Below are positions 36,636 to 43,705 of a stretch of 43,705 nucleotides of DNA, piece by piece. The stretch comes from an uncultured Gammaproteobacteria bacterium (GTDB lineage Bacteria; Pseudomonadota; Gammaproteobacteria; Pseudomonadales; Pseudohongiellaceae). The stretch is from assembly GCA_913031035.1 (NCBI GenBank), contig CAJWGN010000001.1, forward strand, positions 66,923-110,627, in the 5' to 3' direction. The notes beneath the pieces are model-generated. The model was not told the DNA's origin. It was given only the letters and a program-made list of their open reading frames with translations, and searched no databases. The translations under genes were made by a program, and so were the position numbers. How positions within the stretch are numbered: the first letter of the stretch is position 1; each line of letters starts with the position of its first letter.

Positions 36636-36986
36636 TTAGAGCGAAAAGAAATAATAAATCGAGATGAATAGAACGATAGCGATTAAGAGCCAGTAGGCGA
36701 TGAATTGGAAAGGCCTATCTTTAAAACTGTCAATTAAGGTTTTCACCTTAGCTTCTTGCTCAGTATCCAGATCGTTATTACTCAGCCGTTGATATTGATA
36801 CTCATCGATAAGCGTTCGTGCCCGGGTGAATTGAGCAGGATCTTTGACCCAGAGTGCGGGCATTGAAATTCCCCAATTGCCAGCAAAAGTCTCAAAGTAG
36901 TCAATACCTTGTGAGTCGAGTAAAGCGCGGACTTCATCCGCTTCCTCAATGGGTACGTCACGCATTCTGAAAAGTAGTTTGGACAT
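36636..36986 (-). CDS. DUF6164-type protein with C-terminal membrane anchor
   Basis: This 116-residue protein has an N-terminal DUF2007-like/ferredoxin-like part (KLLFRMRDVPIEEADEVRAL, then DSQGIDYFETFAGNWGIS and MPALWVKDPAQFTRARTLID), a short charged linker and one C-terminal transmembrane helix (about residues 97-114, FIAYWLLIAIVLFISIYYF). This architecture is the DUF6164 family of gammaproteobacteria; the function is unknown. The ATG at 36986 starts the family-typical MSKLLFRMRDVP. Its stop is 73 bases from the PilZ stop. Confidence 0.78.
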   Translation of the reverse strand: MSKLLFRMRDVPIEEADEVRALLDSQGIDYFETFAGNWGISMPALWVKDPAQFTRARTLIDEYQYQRLSNNDLDTEQEAKVKTLIDSFKDRPFQFIAYWLLIAIVLFISIYYFFSL

Positions 36987-37086
36987 AAATGTTCGATGTG
37001 GCTTGCGACTAGGAGGTCTATAAAGAGCATGCTACCTTTATCCTAAATCAGAGTAAATCAGTGTAATTAGAAGTATAGGAATTCCC

Positions 37087-37971
37087 ATGAAATCAAGAAT
37101 TAGGCGTAGTTGCTGGGTAAGGTTAGCGTGTCTTTTTTCCGCGTGCATATTGTCGAGTATCGCTAGCGCAGAAAGCTCGGTTTGGCTGGTTCAAGCCGAA
37201 GACCATACAATTTATCTCGGTGGCACTGTGCACTTGCTGAGAGCCGCTGATTATCCACTGCCAGATGAATATGGCGAAGCCTATGCTGCGTCGGCCAGTC
37301 TCGTATTTGAAACAGATCTGAGCTCAATGAGCGATCTCTCGGTTCAGGCCAAGCTATTGCAACAGCTTAGCTACGGTGACGGAGAGTCACTGAAAACGGT
37401 GCTAAATAAAGAGGCGTACTCTATATTGGAAGCTTACACAGGGTCCATTGGGCTGCCATTAGCTATGTTAGAAAAATTCAAACCCGGGATGATCGTCAGT
37501 ACATTACAGATTATGGAATTCCAGCGAATAGGCTTCACCCCGCAAGGTGTCGACGCGTACTTTAATGCCTTGGCAATAAGTGATGGTAAGTCCCTTGGTC
37601 AATTGGAAACTATCGATGCTCAAATAGGGTTTCTTGCTTCTATGGGCGAAGGTAACGAAAGCGAGTTTATTCTACTGTCGTTAAAAGATTTAAAAGATAC
37701 TGCGGAGGTCATGGATGACATGATTGCGGCATGGAGAATAGGAGATAATGATGCCTTATCAGAGCTTTTTGTCGCGGATATGCAAGAACAAGCGCCTGAA
37801 ATATATGACTCATTGCTGAAACAGAGAAATGTGAATTGGCTGCCTCAATTAGAGGAAATGCTAGAAAGCCCAGAAATTGAGTTTGTATTAGTTGGAGCCG
37901 CTCATCTAGTAGGCCCAGACGGTTTGCTCGCGATGTTGCAGGCAAAAGGCTACCAAATCTCGCAGCTCTAG
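37087..37971 (+). CDS. TraB/GumN family secreted protein
   Basis: This 294-residue protein has a signal peptide (about residues 1-28, LACLFSACILSSIASA). The TraB/GumN (Tiki-like) fold is marked by IYLGGTVHLLRAADYPLP near the N-terminus and by FVLVGAAHLVGPDGLLAMLQAKGY near the C-terminus; the paired G-x-x-H motifs are the putative metal sites of this family. Relatives of eukaryotic Tiki are metalloproteases, but bacterial members are mostly uncharacterised. It is presumably periplasmic. AGGA lies seven bases before the ATG. A hairpin with A and T tracts follows about 105 bases downstream. Confidence 0.88.
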   Translation: MKSRIRRSCWVRLACLFSACILSSIASAESSVWLVQAEDHTIYLGGTVHLLRAADYPLPDEYGEAYAASASLVFETDLSSMSDLSVQAKLLQQLSYGDGESLKTVLNKEAYSILEAYTGSIGLPLAMLEKFKPGMIVSTLQIMEFQRIGFTPQGVDAYFNALAISDGKSLGQLETIDAQIGFLASMGEGNESEFILLSLKDLKDTAEVMDDMIAAWRIGDNDALSELFVADMQEQAPEIYDSLLKQRNVNWLPQLEEMLESPEIEFVLVGAAHLVGPDGLLAMLQAKGYQISQL

Positions 37972-38076
37972 CGCCGCTGGCCTAGCGCCAATAGTTCTTG
38001 CATGGACGATCTGGAGAGGCCTAGCGGGCCATTAGCGTGCTTATTTAGGCTGCTAAATCCTACCTGGCGGGCAAAA

Positions 38077-38106
38077 AAAAAGAGGACTCAAAGAATCTCT
38101 CTTTTT
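38077..38106. terminator. Possible bidirectional terminator
   Basis: AAAAAGAG (38077-38084) pairs with CTCTTTTT (38099-38106), with an A9 tract on the left and T5 on the right. It lies between the convergent TraB/GumN gene and the 58-residue gene, where a two-way terminator is expected. The stem is AT-rich and the loop is long. Confidence 0.4.
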
Positions 38107-38129
38107 ATAATGCCCCAGCTCTAGAAAGA

Positions 38130-38306
38130 TTAAGAGCTGGTTTTGTGGCTTAATACAATTTGTCTTGGGCCACTTGTTGAGGTCTGGCCACTCACACCGG
38201 AGGGAATTTGTTGCACCTTCCCGCCAGTCTTCATAAATGCATCGATGTGCTCCGCTAAATCTTCACGGCTACTTACGACGGCTTCTTTTTTTGGTTTATT
38301 AGCCAT
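38130..38306 (-). CDS. Small 58-residue protein with SutA-like GGKVQ motif
   Basis: An ATG at 38306 opens a 58-codon frame ending in TAA at 38130. The product begins MANKPKKEAVVSSREDLAEH, continues with IDAFMKTGGKVQQIPSGVSG and ends in VLSHKTSS. The segment (F-x-x-x-GGKVQ-x-I-P) resembles the C-terminal part of SutA, the small RNA-polymerase-binding regulator of Pseudomonas, and recurs in short basic proteins of gammaproteobacteria. A Lys-rich start and Ser-rich tail suggest a largely disordered protein. The Shine-Dalgarno is weak (GAGAATGGG). The upstream XRE regulator gene is on the same strand 89 bases away, so co-transcription is possible. Function is inferred only from the motif. Confidence 0.68.
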   Translation of the reverse strand: MANKPKKEAVVSSREDLAEHIDAFMKTGGKVQQIPSGVSGQTSTSGPRQIVLSHKTSS

Positions 38307-38395
38307 AACAACCCATTCTCACTGCGTTAAAAGCCGCTTAGTGTACAGTAAATCCGCGCTTTCATCTAATCTGGCTTCTGCTCGGGAGTGAGACC

Positions 38396-38707
38396 TTAAT
38401 TTCTTGCCTTTGAACCGACTCTTTTTCGAGGCCGGGTATAGTAGTCAGAGTAATAGTCTACAGGCAATTCTCCAATCACATCGTCTAACGATGCTTTGTA
38501 GATTACCTTCATTTTCGCCAATAGCTCAAGATCCAGGTGGCAGCCGTAGTTGCGGATTGTTTCGATATCCTCAAGCTGCTTTCGTGATATCCCCAACAAG
38601 CGGGCACCTTCGTTCATCGAATATCCTGCATTTAAACGCAGTTGGCGGACGTTTTTTTTCACCGTAATGGTTATAGGTGAAAACTTTGAAAATTGAGCTT
38701 GATCCAT
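38396..38707 (-). CDS. XRE-family helix-turn-helix regulator
   Basis: This 103-residue protein has an HTH_3/Cro-like domain at about residues 14-70: VRQLRLNAGYSMNEGARLLG then ISRKQLEDIETIRNYGCHLD, followed by LELLAKMKVIYKASLDDVIG, the usual helix 4-5 region. The C-terminal tail is Tyr- and Arg/Lys-rich (DYYSDYYTRPRKRVGSKAR). It probably binds DNA as a dimer, and an inverted repeat 24 bases upstream of its start may be its own operator. No toxin partner is adjacent, so it is not called an antitoxin. Confidence 0.8.
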   Translation of the reverse strand: MDQAQFSKFSPITITVKKNVRQLRLNAGYSMNEGARLLGISRKQLEDIETIRNYGCHLDLELLAKMKVIYKASLDDVIGELPVDYYSDYYTRPRKRVGSKARN

Positions 38708-38730
38708 AGATTTATTGCTAGCCCTTCAAC

Positions 38731-38757
38731 TGGCGATTCCAAAAGAAAGATTCGCCA
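38731..38757. promoter_or_regulatory. Inverted repeat upstream of the XRE regulator
   Basis: TGGCGA (38731-38736) and TCGCCA (38752-38757) are perfect inverted 6-mers separated by 15 bases, 24 bases upstream of the regulator start. The spacing suits a dimeric HTH protein. This is inference from position only. Confidence 0.3.
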
Positions 38758-39054
38758 AATATGAAAGGTCATGCCTCCGGTCTTGTTTTTGATCGACAAT
38801 CGATGGCCAATGCTAAGATTGACACTATGGATTGCCATAAACTTAAGTTGTCAACGCTAGCACAGCCACTTTTTAATGGTAATATTTACTTCCAGTTTAG
38901 GCTGAATTTGGTTTTTTTTAGAGATTGTAGTCCACTGTAAGTTCAAATTTCAGTATAGAAACCCACTTAAAAGTCCATATGCCGATGTTTTGGGGTGTAC
39001 CTTAGGTTTAATTAAAATAATTATGGTCGAAAAGAATAAATGGAGCCCGGAGTA
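38758..39054. other. Intergenic region between XRE regulator and FKBP gene
   Basis: About 300 AT-rich bases with a T8 run near 38923. It should contain divergent promoters, but no confident -35/-10 pair could be assigned. No coding frame with a Shine-Dalgarno was seen. Confidence 0.4.
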
Positions 39055-39606
39055 ATGTCAGAGTCTAAATCAGCAAAAGATCAACAAAATGACGATTCAG
39101 TAAAGGTAGCCGCAAAAACGGTAGTGAGCTTTCATTACCGAATGAGCGAAGTGGATAACGAGGGCAAATTTGGTGATTGGGTGGAAGACTCTTTCGAGGC
39201 GGAGCCGCTTTTCTACCTTCATGGTTTCGGAAACATTATAAGTGGAGTAGAAAGCGCACTGGACGGTATGTTGGTGGGTGATACAGCTGCCGTAACTTTG
39301 GACCCAATTTCAGCCTACGGTCCGCGCAAAGACAACGCCACTCAGCGAGTTCCGGTAAAGCATTTGCAGTTTGCCAGGCCTACAAGAAAGATCCTTCCTG
39401 GTATGGTGGCTGGAGTCAAAACTGAAAAAGGCATGCGCAATGTTGTCGTAGTCAAGGCTGGGAAATTCAGCGCTGATGTTGACTTCAATCACCCTCTAGC
39501 TGGGAAGACCCTTCATTATGAGTTAGAGATCATCAGCGTCAGGCAGGCTAGCGCTGAAGAGGTGGCTCACCGACATGTGCATGGTAACGGTGGTCATAAC
39601 CATTAG
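39055..39606 (+). CDS. SlyD-type FKBP peptidyl-prolyl isomerase
   Basis: This 183-residue protein has the SlyD arrangement: an FKBP domain split by an insert-in-flap chaperone domain. FKBP motifs are VVSFHYRMSEVDNEGKF, FYLHGFGNIISGVESALDG and DPISAYGPRKD. The flap insert spans about residues 75-125, then FNHPLAGKTLHYELEIISVR closes the FKBP fold. The end is His-rich (HRHVHGNGGHNH), as in SlyD metal-binding tails. It should accelerate prolyl isomerisation and act as a chaperone, possibly with nickel binding. The ATG at 39055 has GGAG nine bases upstream; ATG 39040 would add five residues. Confidence 0.88.
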   Translation: MSESKSAKDQQNDDSVKVAAKTVVSFHYRMSEVDNEGKFGDWVEDSFEAEPLFYLHGFGNIISGVESALDGMLVGDTAAVTLDPISAYGPRKDNATQRVPVKHLQFARPTRKILPGMVAGVKTEKGMRNVVVVKAGKFSADVDFNHPLAGKTLHYELEIISVRQASAEEVAHRHVHGNGGHNH

Positions 39607-39909
39607 CCATCAACCGCCTAAGTTAGCCAGTCGGTTTGGGCGAAGTTTTAGCTGCCTCGAGAATAGTCGAGATAATTTTTTGGCTTACCACAATTTCGTA
39701 AAAATTCTCCCCCGGTATTGCGCTGGGGAAGTACTGTGTTATGTGCTCAAATACCGTCGTCTCCCTGTCGCATAATTAAGTCTTTTTCTGGCCGTTCATA
39801 CTCGGATATTTGCCGAAGAAAAAGGTATATTCCTCCCCGATGAGTTTTATTTTCGGTGGTGTGAGCGAGATTTTTGACTTTAGCTTTTCAAACGCTAAAT
39901 CATCGATAT
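39607..39909. other. Gene-free stretch after the FKBP gene
   Basis: No supported gene in about 300 bases. It contains short frames without Shine-Dalgarno sites. The degraded cyclase-like gene ends at 39910 on the other strand. Confidence 0.4.
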
Positions 39910-41679
39910 TTATCCATTCACATCATAGCTGGTGTAATGCTGATCTTTCACACCCTTACTGGATTCGCTATCCGCTATTTGAAGTACATTACCGACAAAT
40001 AGCTTCTTTTTAATAGCAGCCCGCAGGCTCCATGAGAAACCAGACATCCTATCGACCACGCCGGTAGCACCGGATATCATGATGGGGTGATCCTCGTCGA
40101 AAAGAAAGCGCAGGAAATAATTGGAATAACAAATACCGACGCCGAGTTCCACTTCAAACTGCCTTATTTGATTAAGATACCGGCTATTTGTCCAAGTGCT
40201 TACTAGCATGCCTTTTGCATAGCCCGTAGGTTCTAGCAACTGAAAACCACTGCTCTAAAACGACCTCATTTTCTAAAAGCTGAGAATTGTTGGTTCGCCT
40301 TCAATAAAAACATTATTCTCACCGCAGGTTTCGAGGATCTTATTGATTGGATTAAAGAAGCGCATGCTAAAATAAAAGGGAGTATTAAGACCCTTTTGAG
40401 CGGCTCATCAGTGACAGTGGTGGAGCCGCGAACGTCTGTTTTGAGGATTGTATGATCATATATCTTGGCATCTTCCTTTCCTACCCCAGGGTGTCTTGGT
40501 AGTTGATACAGAGTTTCGGCAGATCTAGAAAACTTAATATCATCTTCATCTTTAAAATTATTAATTCTATTAAAAGCCCTGCGGGGAAAACGAAAAAATT
40601 TTAGATCACGTCTGAACGTTCCGATATTGTGAAGGAGCTTTAGAGTTGGCTGTGCGCAGACTTTTTAACTTGATTAGCTATTTCATTTAAATATTTCTCA
40701 AATTATTTTATTTACTCTGCGTCAAGTTTTTAGCATTCCGCTAATGCTTTTCTGCAATCCAAAAAGGGCTATTCTTCGATTAAAGGGCGACAGGCAGCTT
40801 TTTCTTCTACGTGTCTTAATAAGGCAGAGTTCGATAATTTTTAAAGCTCGCCGGTAGCTCTTAGCGAAGAAATTAACTTGTCTTTTTTGCTCCTTACTAA
40901 ACCCTTTGGATAATTTATTGAAAGTGTTTATTTTTTAATTCTACTTCCACGGTACAAAAATTTCTTTTTCTTCCCGTTTAGTAGATAACCCGCTTACGTA
41001 AGTTTCTTTGTCGAATAAGATGTCAATATTGTCAGCCAGTTCAATCCAAAGAAATTTCTCTTCTATATTCTTCTTTGTATCTTCGGTCGAGCCGGTTTAT
41101 TTTTGTAGTCGAACCCCCTCCCTATCTCAGCATGAGTCTCGGCGTTAGCGGGCTTTGGTTTGTTCTCTTTAATCGAGTAGCATTTCCAGTGGGCTGACGC
41201 GGCGACTAATCATGTCTATTATTTTAAGATCAAGAATTAGTACGCTGGAGTCTTCGCTATTTGTATCCCATAGGCTGTATTCATAAAGTCACAGGGTCAT
41301 ATTGTTAAGCGTTGCGGTCCACAGCAGCGCGTTCAAGATTAGGTCTAGAAAAATCTTATAATCCGCTTCCCAAAATTGGTCTCGAATGGCGCTAAGCTCT
41401 CGATTTTCGGCCCGCTGAATTTGCGCAAAAAGGTTGATTAATGACGTTGTAAAATATCGCGTTATAGGTTCATTTTAAGCAAGATAACCTTTGATCTATC
41501 GCAAGTGCCTGTGCGGCGCCGCGGGCTTTAAGATCGGCCAATCGAGATCCAACATCCCTGATCTCTGCGTCTGAGCGTGAGCGAATGGCTTGAAGGAGGT
41601 GTTTGATTGCAGCGAGCTGAAAAGAGCTGGCATGATCGACTGTGAGGTCGGTTTTAACCCGATGGATTAAGGGGGTCAT
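39910..41679 (-). pseudogene. Degraded gene for a large protein with a nucleotide-cyclase-like C-terminal domain
   Basis: Reading the minus strand across frames gives ordered protein-like blocks. They are SSFQLAAIKHLLQAIRSRSD with LADLKARGAAQALAIDQRL (41679-41470); LINLFAQIQRAENRELSAIR, DQFWEADYKIFLDLILNALL, a TGA, then LYEYSLWDTNSEDSSVLILD; EEKFLWIELADNIDILFDKE; FRRDLKFFRFPRRAFNRI; YDHTILKTDVRGSTTVTDE; YFSMRFFNPINKILETCGEN with VFIEG; and VELGVGICYSNYFLRFLFDE with PIMISGATGVVDRMSGFSW. D-V-R-G-S-T-T is like the metal-binding D-I-x-G-F/S-T of class III adenylate/guanylate cyclases. Several stops and frameshifts separate the blocks. The cyclase assignment rests on this motif and fold logic, not on a search. 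Confidence 0.6.
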
Positions 41680-42113
41680 TATATCGTAATAGGTATAACG
41701 AATTTACTTAAACTGCTTTGGGTTATCCCAGGGTTTGGAGTGGCAGTTTGTGGTACCAATAATGTTGTTAGTTTTTTAACATCTCTACAATATTTGTAGC
41801 TACGGCTAACGCCAATTTGGCAGCTGTTAATGCCCCGCGACAAACCTTCGGTATTGAGTTTAATATTGGGCTCAGATTTCAATAATAACGGTGGGTTTTG
41901 TCCTGCGGGTGGGTTCGTCTCATCTTCAGCTAAAATTTGTCTCATATCTCAGTATTTCAAAAACGTTTGAAACCTGCAGCCTCAAAATTATGCACTGCTG
42001 TGCATTGTCGAAGATCATGACAAAAACGAGAATCTATATAATGTACCAATCGACAGCCATGTACAGTGGGGCGGACGCTATATGAGCATAAAACTAGGAA
42101 TTTCAGGGTGCGC
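41680..42113. other. Stretch with one doubtful 88-codon frame
   Basis: On the minus strand a frame from 41945 to 41679 (88 residues, Asn/Pro/Ser-rich, starting MRQILAEDETNPPAGQN) ends in TAA overlapping the ATG of the first block of the degraded gene (TAATG). That coupling is gene-like, but composition and lack of any motif make it doubtful; it may be an upstream remnant of the same decayed locus. Nothing else is seen up to the SRPBCC gene. Confidence 0.25.
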
Positions 42114-42584
42114 TTATAGCTGGTTTAGCAGCAAATCCAGCTTATTCATCATTTTTTTTTGCCGGCGATGTAAAAATAATCTGAAAACCGCAGAAAAGCT
42201 AAGTCTCCAACCGGTAAGCTCGTATTCCCCTTCCACCTCAACAACCGTATTGCCTTCAACATTGTGCAGTAGGATCGAAAATGCGAGGCGTAAATCATTC
42301 ATCTGAAGCATGAAAACCATCTCTACTTTTGGGTCCCAGCGCAAGATCTCGATTTGTCCGTTGCCGAACAAGCCGTTGACGTCAAATGTTGAGCCTCTTG
42401 AGATAGCGTTACGCTCACCCCTCAACACCTTATCAACGCCGATGATCCAATCTGACCAAGAGCTAATATCTACGAGGAATCCCCAAATACCCGTAACTTG
42501 CTCAGGGGCGGGACCAACCAGCATTGGGTCAAGGGTTGTGCGGTGGACCTTAATGTTTGCGGCCGTAAAATTGTAGGTGCCCAT
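42114..42584 (-). CDS. SRPBCC (START/polyketide-cyclase-like) family protein
   Basis: This 156-residue protein has the SRPBCC helix-grip pattern: IKVHRTTLD, then VTGIWGFLVDISSWSDWIIGVDKVL with the conserved Trp/Asp turn, RGSTFDVNGLFGNGQIEILRWDP, and a long C-terminal helix (SAVFRLFLHRRQKKMMNKLDLLLNQL). The segment between VHRTTLD and VTGIWGFL is longer than usual (PMLVGPAPEQ), so a small insertion is possible. These proteins bind hydrophobic ligands; the ligand is unknown. The frame is intact, but there is no good Shine-Dalgarno before the ATG at 42584, and the neighbours are decayed. Confidence 0.68.
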   Translation of the reverse strand: MGTYNFTAANIKVHRTTLDPMLVGPAPEQVTGIWGFLVDISSWSDWIIGVDKVLRGERNAISRGSTFDVNGLFGNGQIEILRWDPKVEMVFMLQMNDLRLAFSILLHNVEGNTVVEVEGEYELTGWRLSFSAVFRLFLHRRQKKMMNKLDLLLNQL

Positions 42585-42837
42585 AGGATAGCTTTACTGT
42601 AAATGTTGACTTTGATAGTTGATCTGACCTCAAGACAGAGGCTTAGGCAAGCTAAAATTTAGTCAAATGATCGGTTGGCTACGTGCGTAGGCGTCGATGA
42701 AGAAGAGGTTATTGCTGACACAGGTGGCATTACCTAAAAAAGAATCACTCGCGGCTCACCCAATTTCGTCTCGGGCTTGCGCCGCTTAAAGGGGAGGCTC
42801 ATAATTAAGCTTGGAAAAATATGAGAAAGGAATAAAA

Positions 42838-43086
42838 ATGAATGCTGGATTAGTGCCTGTATTAATAGTGGCTATTGTATTCTCATTTATAAGCTTCAGC
42901 GTGTATCTGAAATATAAGACCACGCAGATGAAACTAGGCTTTGATGAGGGTTCGACGGCGGCGAGAAGCGAAAATGAAAAGCTCAACGCGAAAGTTAAAG
43001 AGTTAGAGAAACGAGTTCAAATAGTTGAGTTAATTGTGACTGATGACAAGGCCCGGCTGCAAAATGAAATAAATGCATTGGCATAA
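42838..43086 (+). CDS. Small membrane protein with coiled coil, PspB-like
   Basis: This 82-residue protein has an N-terminal transmembrane helix (about residues 4-24, GLVPVLIVAIVFSFISFSVYL) and then a Glu/Lys-rich coiled coil ending in VKELEKRVQIVELIVTDDK. The last part is like the R-x-x-x-LE-x-I-x-x-D ending of phage-shock protein B. The layout (one N-terminal helix plus a cytoplasmic coiled coil) also fits PspB. The ATG at 42838 is preceded by AAAGGA six bases upstream; an earlier in-frame ATG at 42811 lacks this. No pspA or pspC is next to it, so the name is only a resemblance. Confidence 0.62.
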   Translation: MNAGLVPVLIVAIVFSFISFSVYLKYKTTQMKLGFDEGSTAARSENEKLNAKVKELEKRVQIVELIVTDDKARLQNEINALA

Positions 43087-43131
43087 ATCGCCATTAACCT
43101 ATTTTTCTTTGCTTGAAACTAGCTTAATTTA

Positions 43132-43583
43132 CTAGAAATCCATCATGCCACAGCACATAATGAAAATCGGTAAACTTTGGTGGCGAATTTGGCCGCCAAG
43201 CATGAATTTCTTACCGTTCTTCATCAACGGGCGGTGGTCATATTTCAGATCTTGGCCTTGTTTGGTGAACGTATAGAAATACAGATGCAAACCACCTGCA
43301 ACCGTTGACATTAAGATAAGATTACGCAGCAGCATTTCGCCGACCCATCCAAACGCAAGGGTCTTTGTTTGCTCAAGTGGGGGGGGGGACCAATAAAAAG
43401 AGATAACGGCAATGCCCACGATGATCAGCTTCTCGGTGATCAAGAACCACGAGTACCAGACCGATTTCAGCATCTCTAACGGGCGCAACGGCCACTTGAA
43501 AAAAGGGGATACTTCGGTTGGAACGTTTGGAACATAGTTCCAACCCTTAAGCGGGGCATTAGAAAGGGGGGGGCATTAGACAT
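43132..43583 (-). pseudogene. Sterol desaturase family gene broken by a 17-bp duplication
   Basis: From the ATG at 43583 the expected protein begins MSNAPLKGWNYVPNVPTEVS, but a 17-bp tandem duplication (GGGGCATTAGA at 43553-43563 and again at 43570-43580) shifts the frame after three codons. Skipping one copy restores WPLRPLEMLKSVWYSWFLIT, FGWVGEMLLRNLILM and LHLYFYTFTKQGQDLKYDHR with MLGGQIR, which matches the N-terminal membrane part of fatty-acid-hydroxylase/sterol-desaturase proteins. After GGQIR the sequence departs from the family and stops at 43132. The His-box catalytic domain is missing, so the gene is dead at both ends. Confidence 0.72.
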
Positions 43584-43705
43584 CTGTAAGACCTAGATTG
43601 AGTACGCTGCCAATCTTAATTTGACAGAAGTAGCTTCACGTATAAAATAGTTTAATTGTTGAATTTAGATCTGAATTTCAGAGGTAAGATGGCGATTTCC
43701 TTTAA

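Noticed and set aside
38143-38391. 82-residue plus-strand frame
   Set aside because: It is antisense to the 58-residue minus-strand gene, which has the protein-like sequence and motif.
38396-38707. Antitoxin of a toxin-antitoxin pair
   Set aside because: No toxin-like gene is adjacent; the neighbour is a SutA-like small protein.
41679-41945. 88-residue gene coupled by TAATG to the next frame
   Set aside because: Composition is unlike a real protein, no motif, and it adjoins a degraded gene; kept only as a remark.
1-43705. CRISPR array or prophage
   Set aside because: No regularly spaced direct repeats and no phage structural, integrase or lysis genes were seen.

Overview
The window looks like chromosomal DNA of a marine gammaproteobacterium of the Pseudomonas/Cellvibrionales side of the class. 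This is an inference. It rests on an LPS-core cluster in the Pseudomonas order (waaF, waaC, waaG, waaP, kinase, carbamoyltransferase, later hldE and waaA), a PepQ-type prolidase, a gcvTHP operon and a LepB of gammaproteobacterial type. No rRNA or tRNA gene was seen.

Region 1 (1-14377) builds the inner LPS. A tightly packed plus-strand run encodes heptosyltransferases II and I, a WaaG glycosyltransferase, the WaaP heptose kinase, a protein with two kinase-like domains and a carbamoyltransferase. A minus-strand pair (an LpxL-type acyltransferase translationally coupled to a GT-C membrane glycosyltransferase) faces it. Next come hldE (ADP-heptose supply), a minus-strand pair of oxidoreductases and waaA (Kdo transfer). 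Region 2 (14389-17017) holds pepQ, a MAPEG protein, a DUF1330 protein and a broken YbjQ remnant behind a strong hairpin.

Region 3 (17171-23620) is the accessory island. It has an LpxL-like acyltransferase lacking the usual catalytic acid, an acyl carrier protein, an HlyD-type adaptor and an ABC exporter with an intact C39 leader peptidase, most of them overlapping or closely spaced. A RAYT-like protein whose HUH histidines are gone and an unknown membrane protein follow. This looks like an acylation-plus-export system, but no double-glycine precursor peptide is visible.

Region 4 (23661-33100, minus strand) has gcvP, gcvH, gcvT, a DUF5916 outer-membrane protein, a thioredoxin-fold/peroxiredoxin-like protein with an in-frame TGA exactly where the first Cys of a CxxC motif should be (candidate selenoprotein, with a SECIS-like hairpin just downstream), and lepB.

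Region 5 (33370-43705) mixes live genes with decaying ones. The dead genes are an lhr helicase pseudogene, a degraded nucleotide-cyclase-like gene and a sterol desaturase gene broken by a 17-bp duplication. Live genes include a PilZ protein, a DUF6164 protein, a TraB/GumN protein, a 58-residue SutA-like small protein, an XRE regulator, a SlyD-type FKBP, an SRPBCC protein and a PspB-like protein. Between the lhr remnant and the PilZ gene sits a self-contained minus-strand transcription unit (sigma70-like promoter, folded RNA with a perfect 13-nt anti-SD complement, intrinsic terminator, no ATG), a candidate small RNA.
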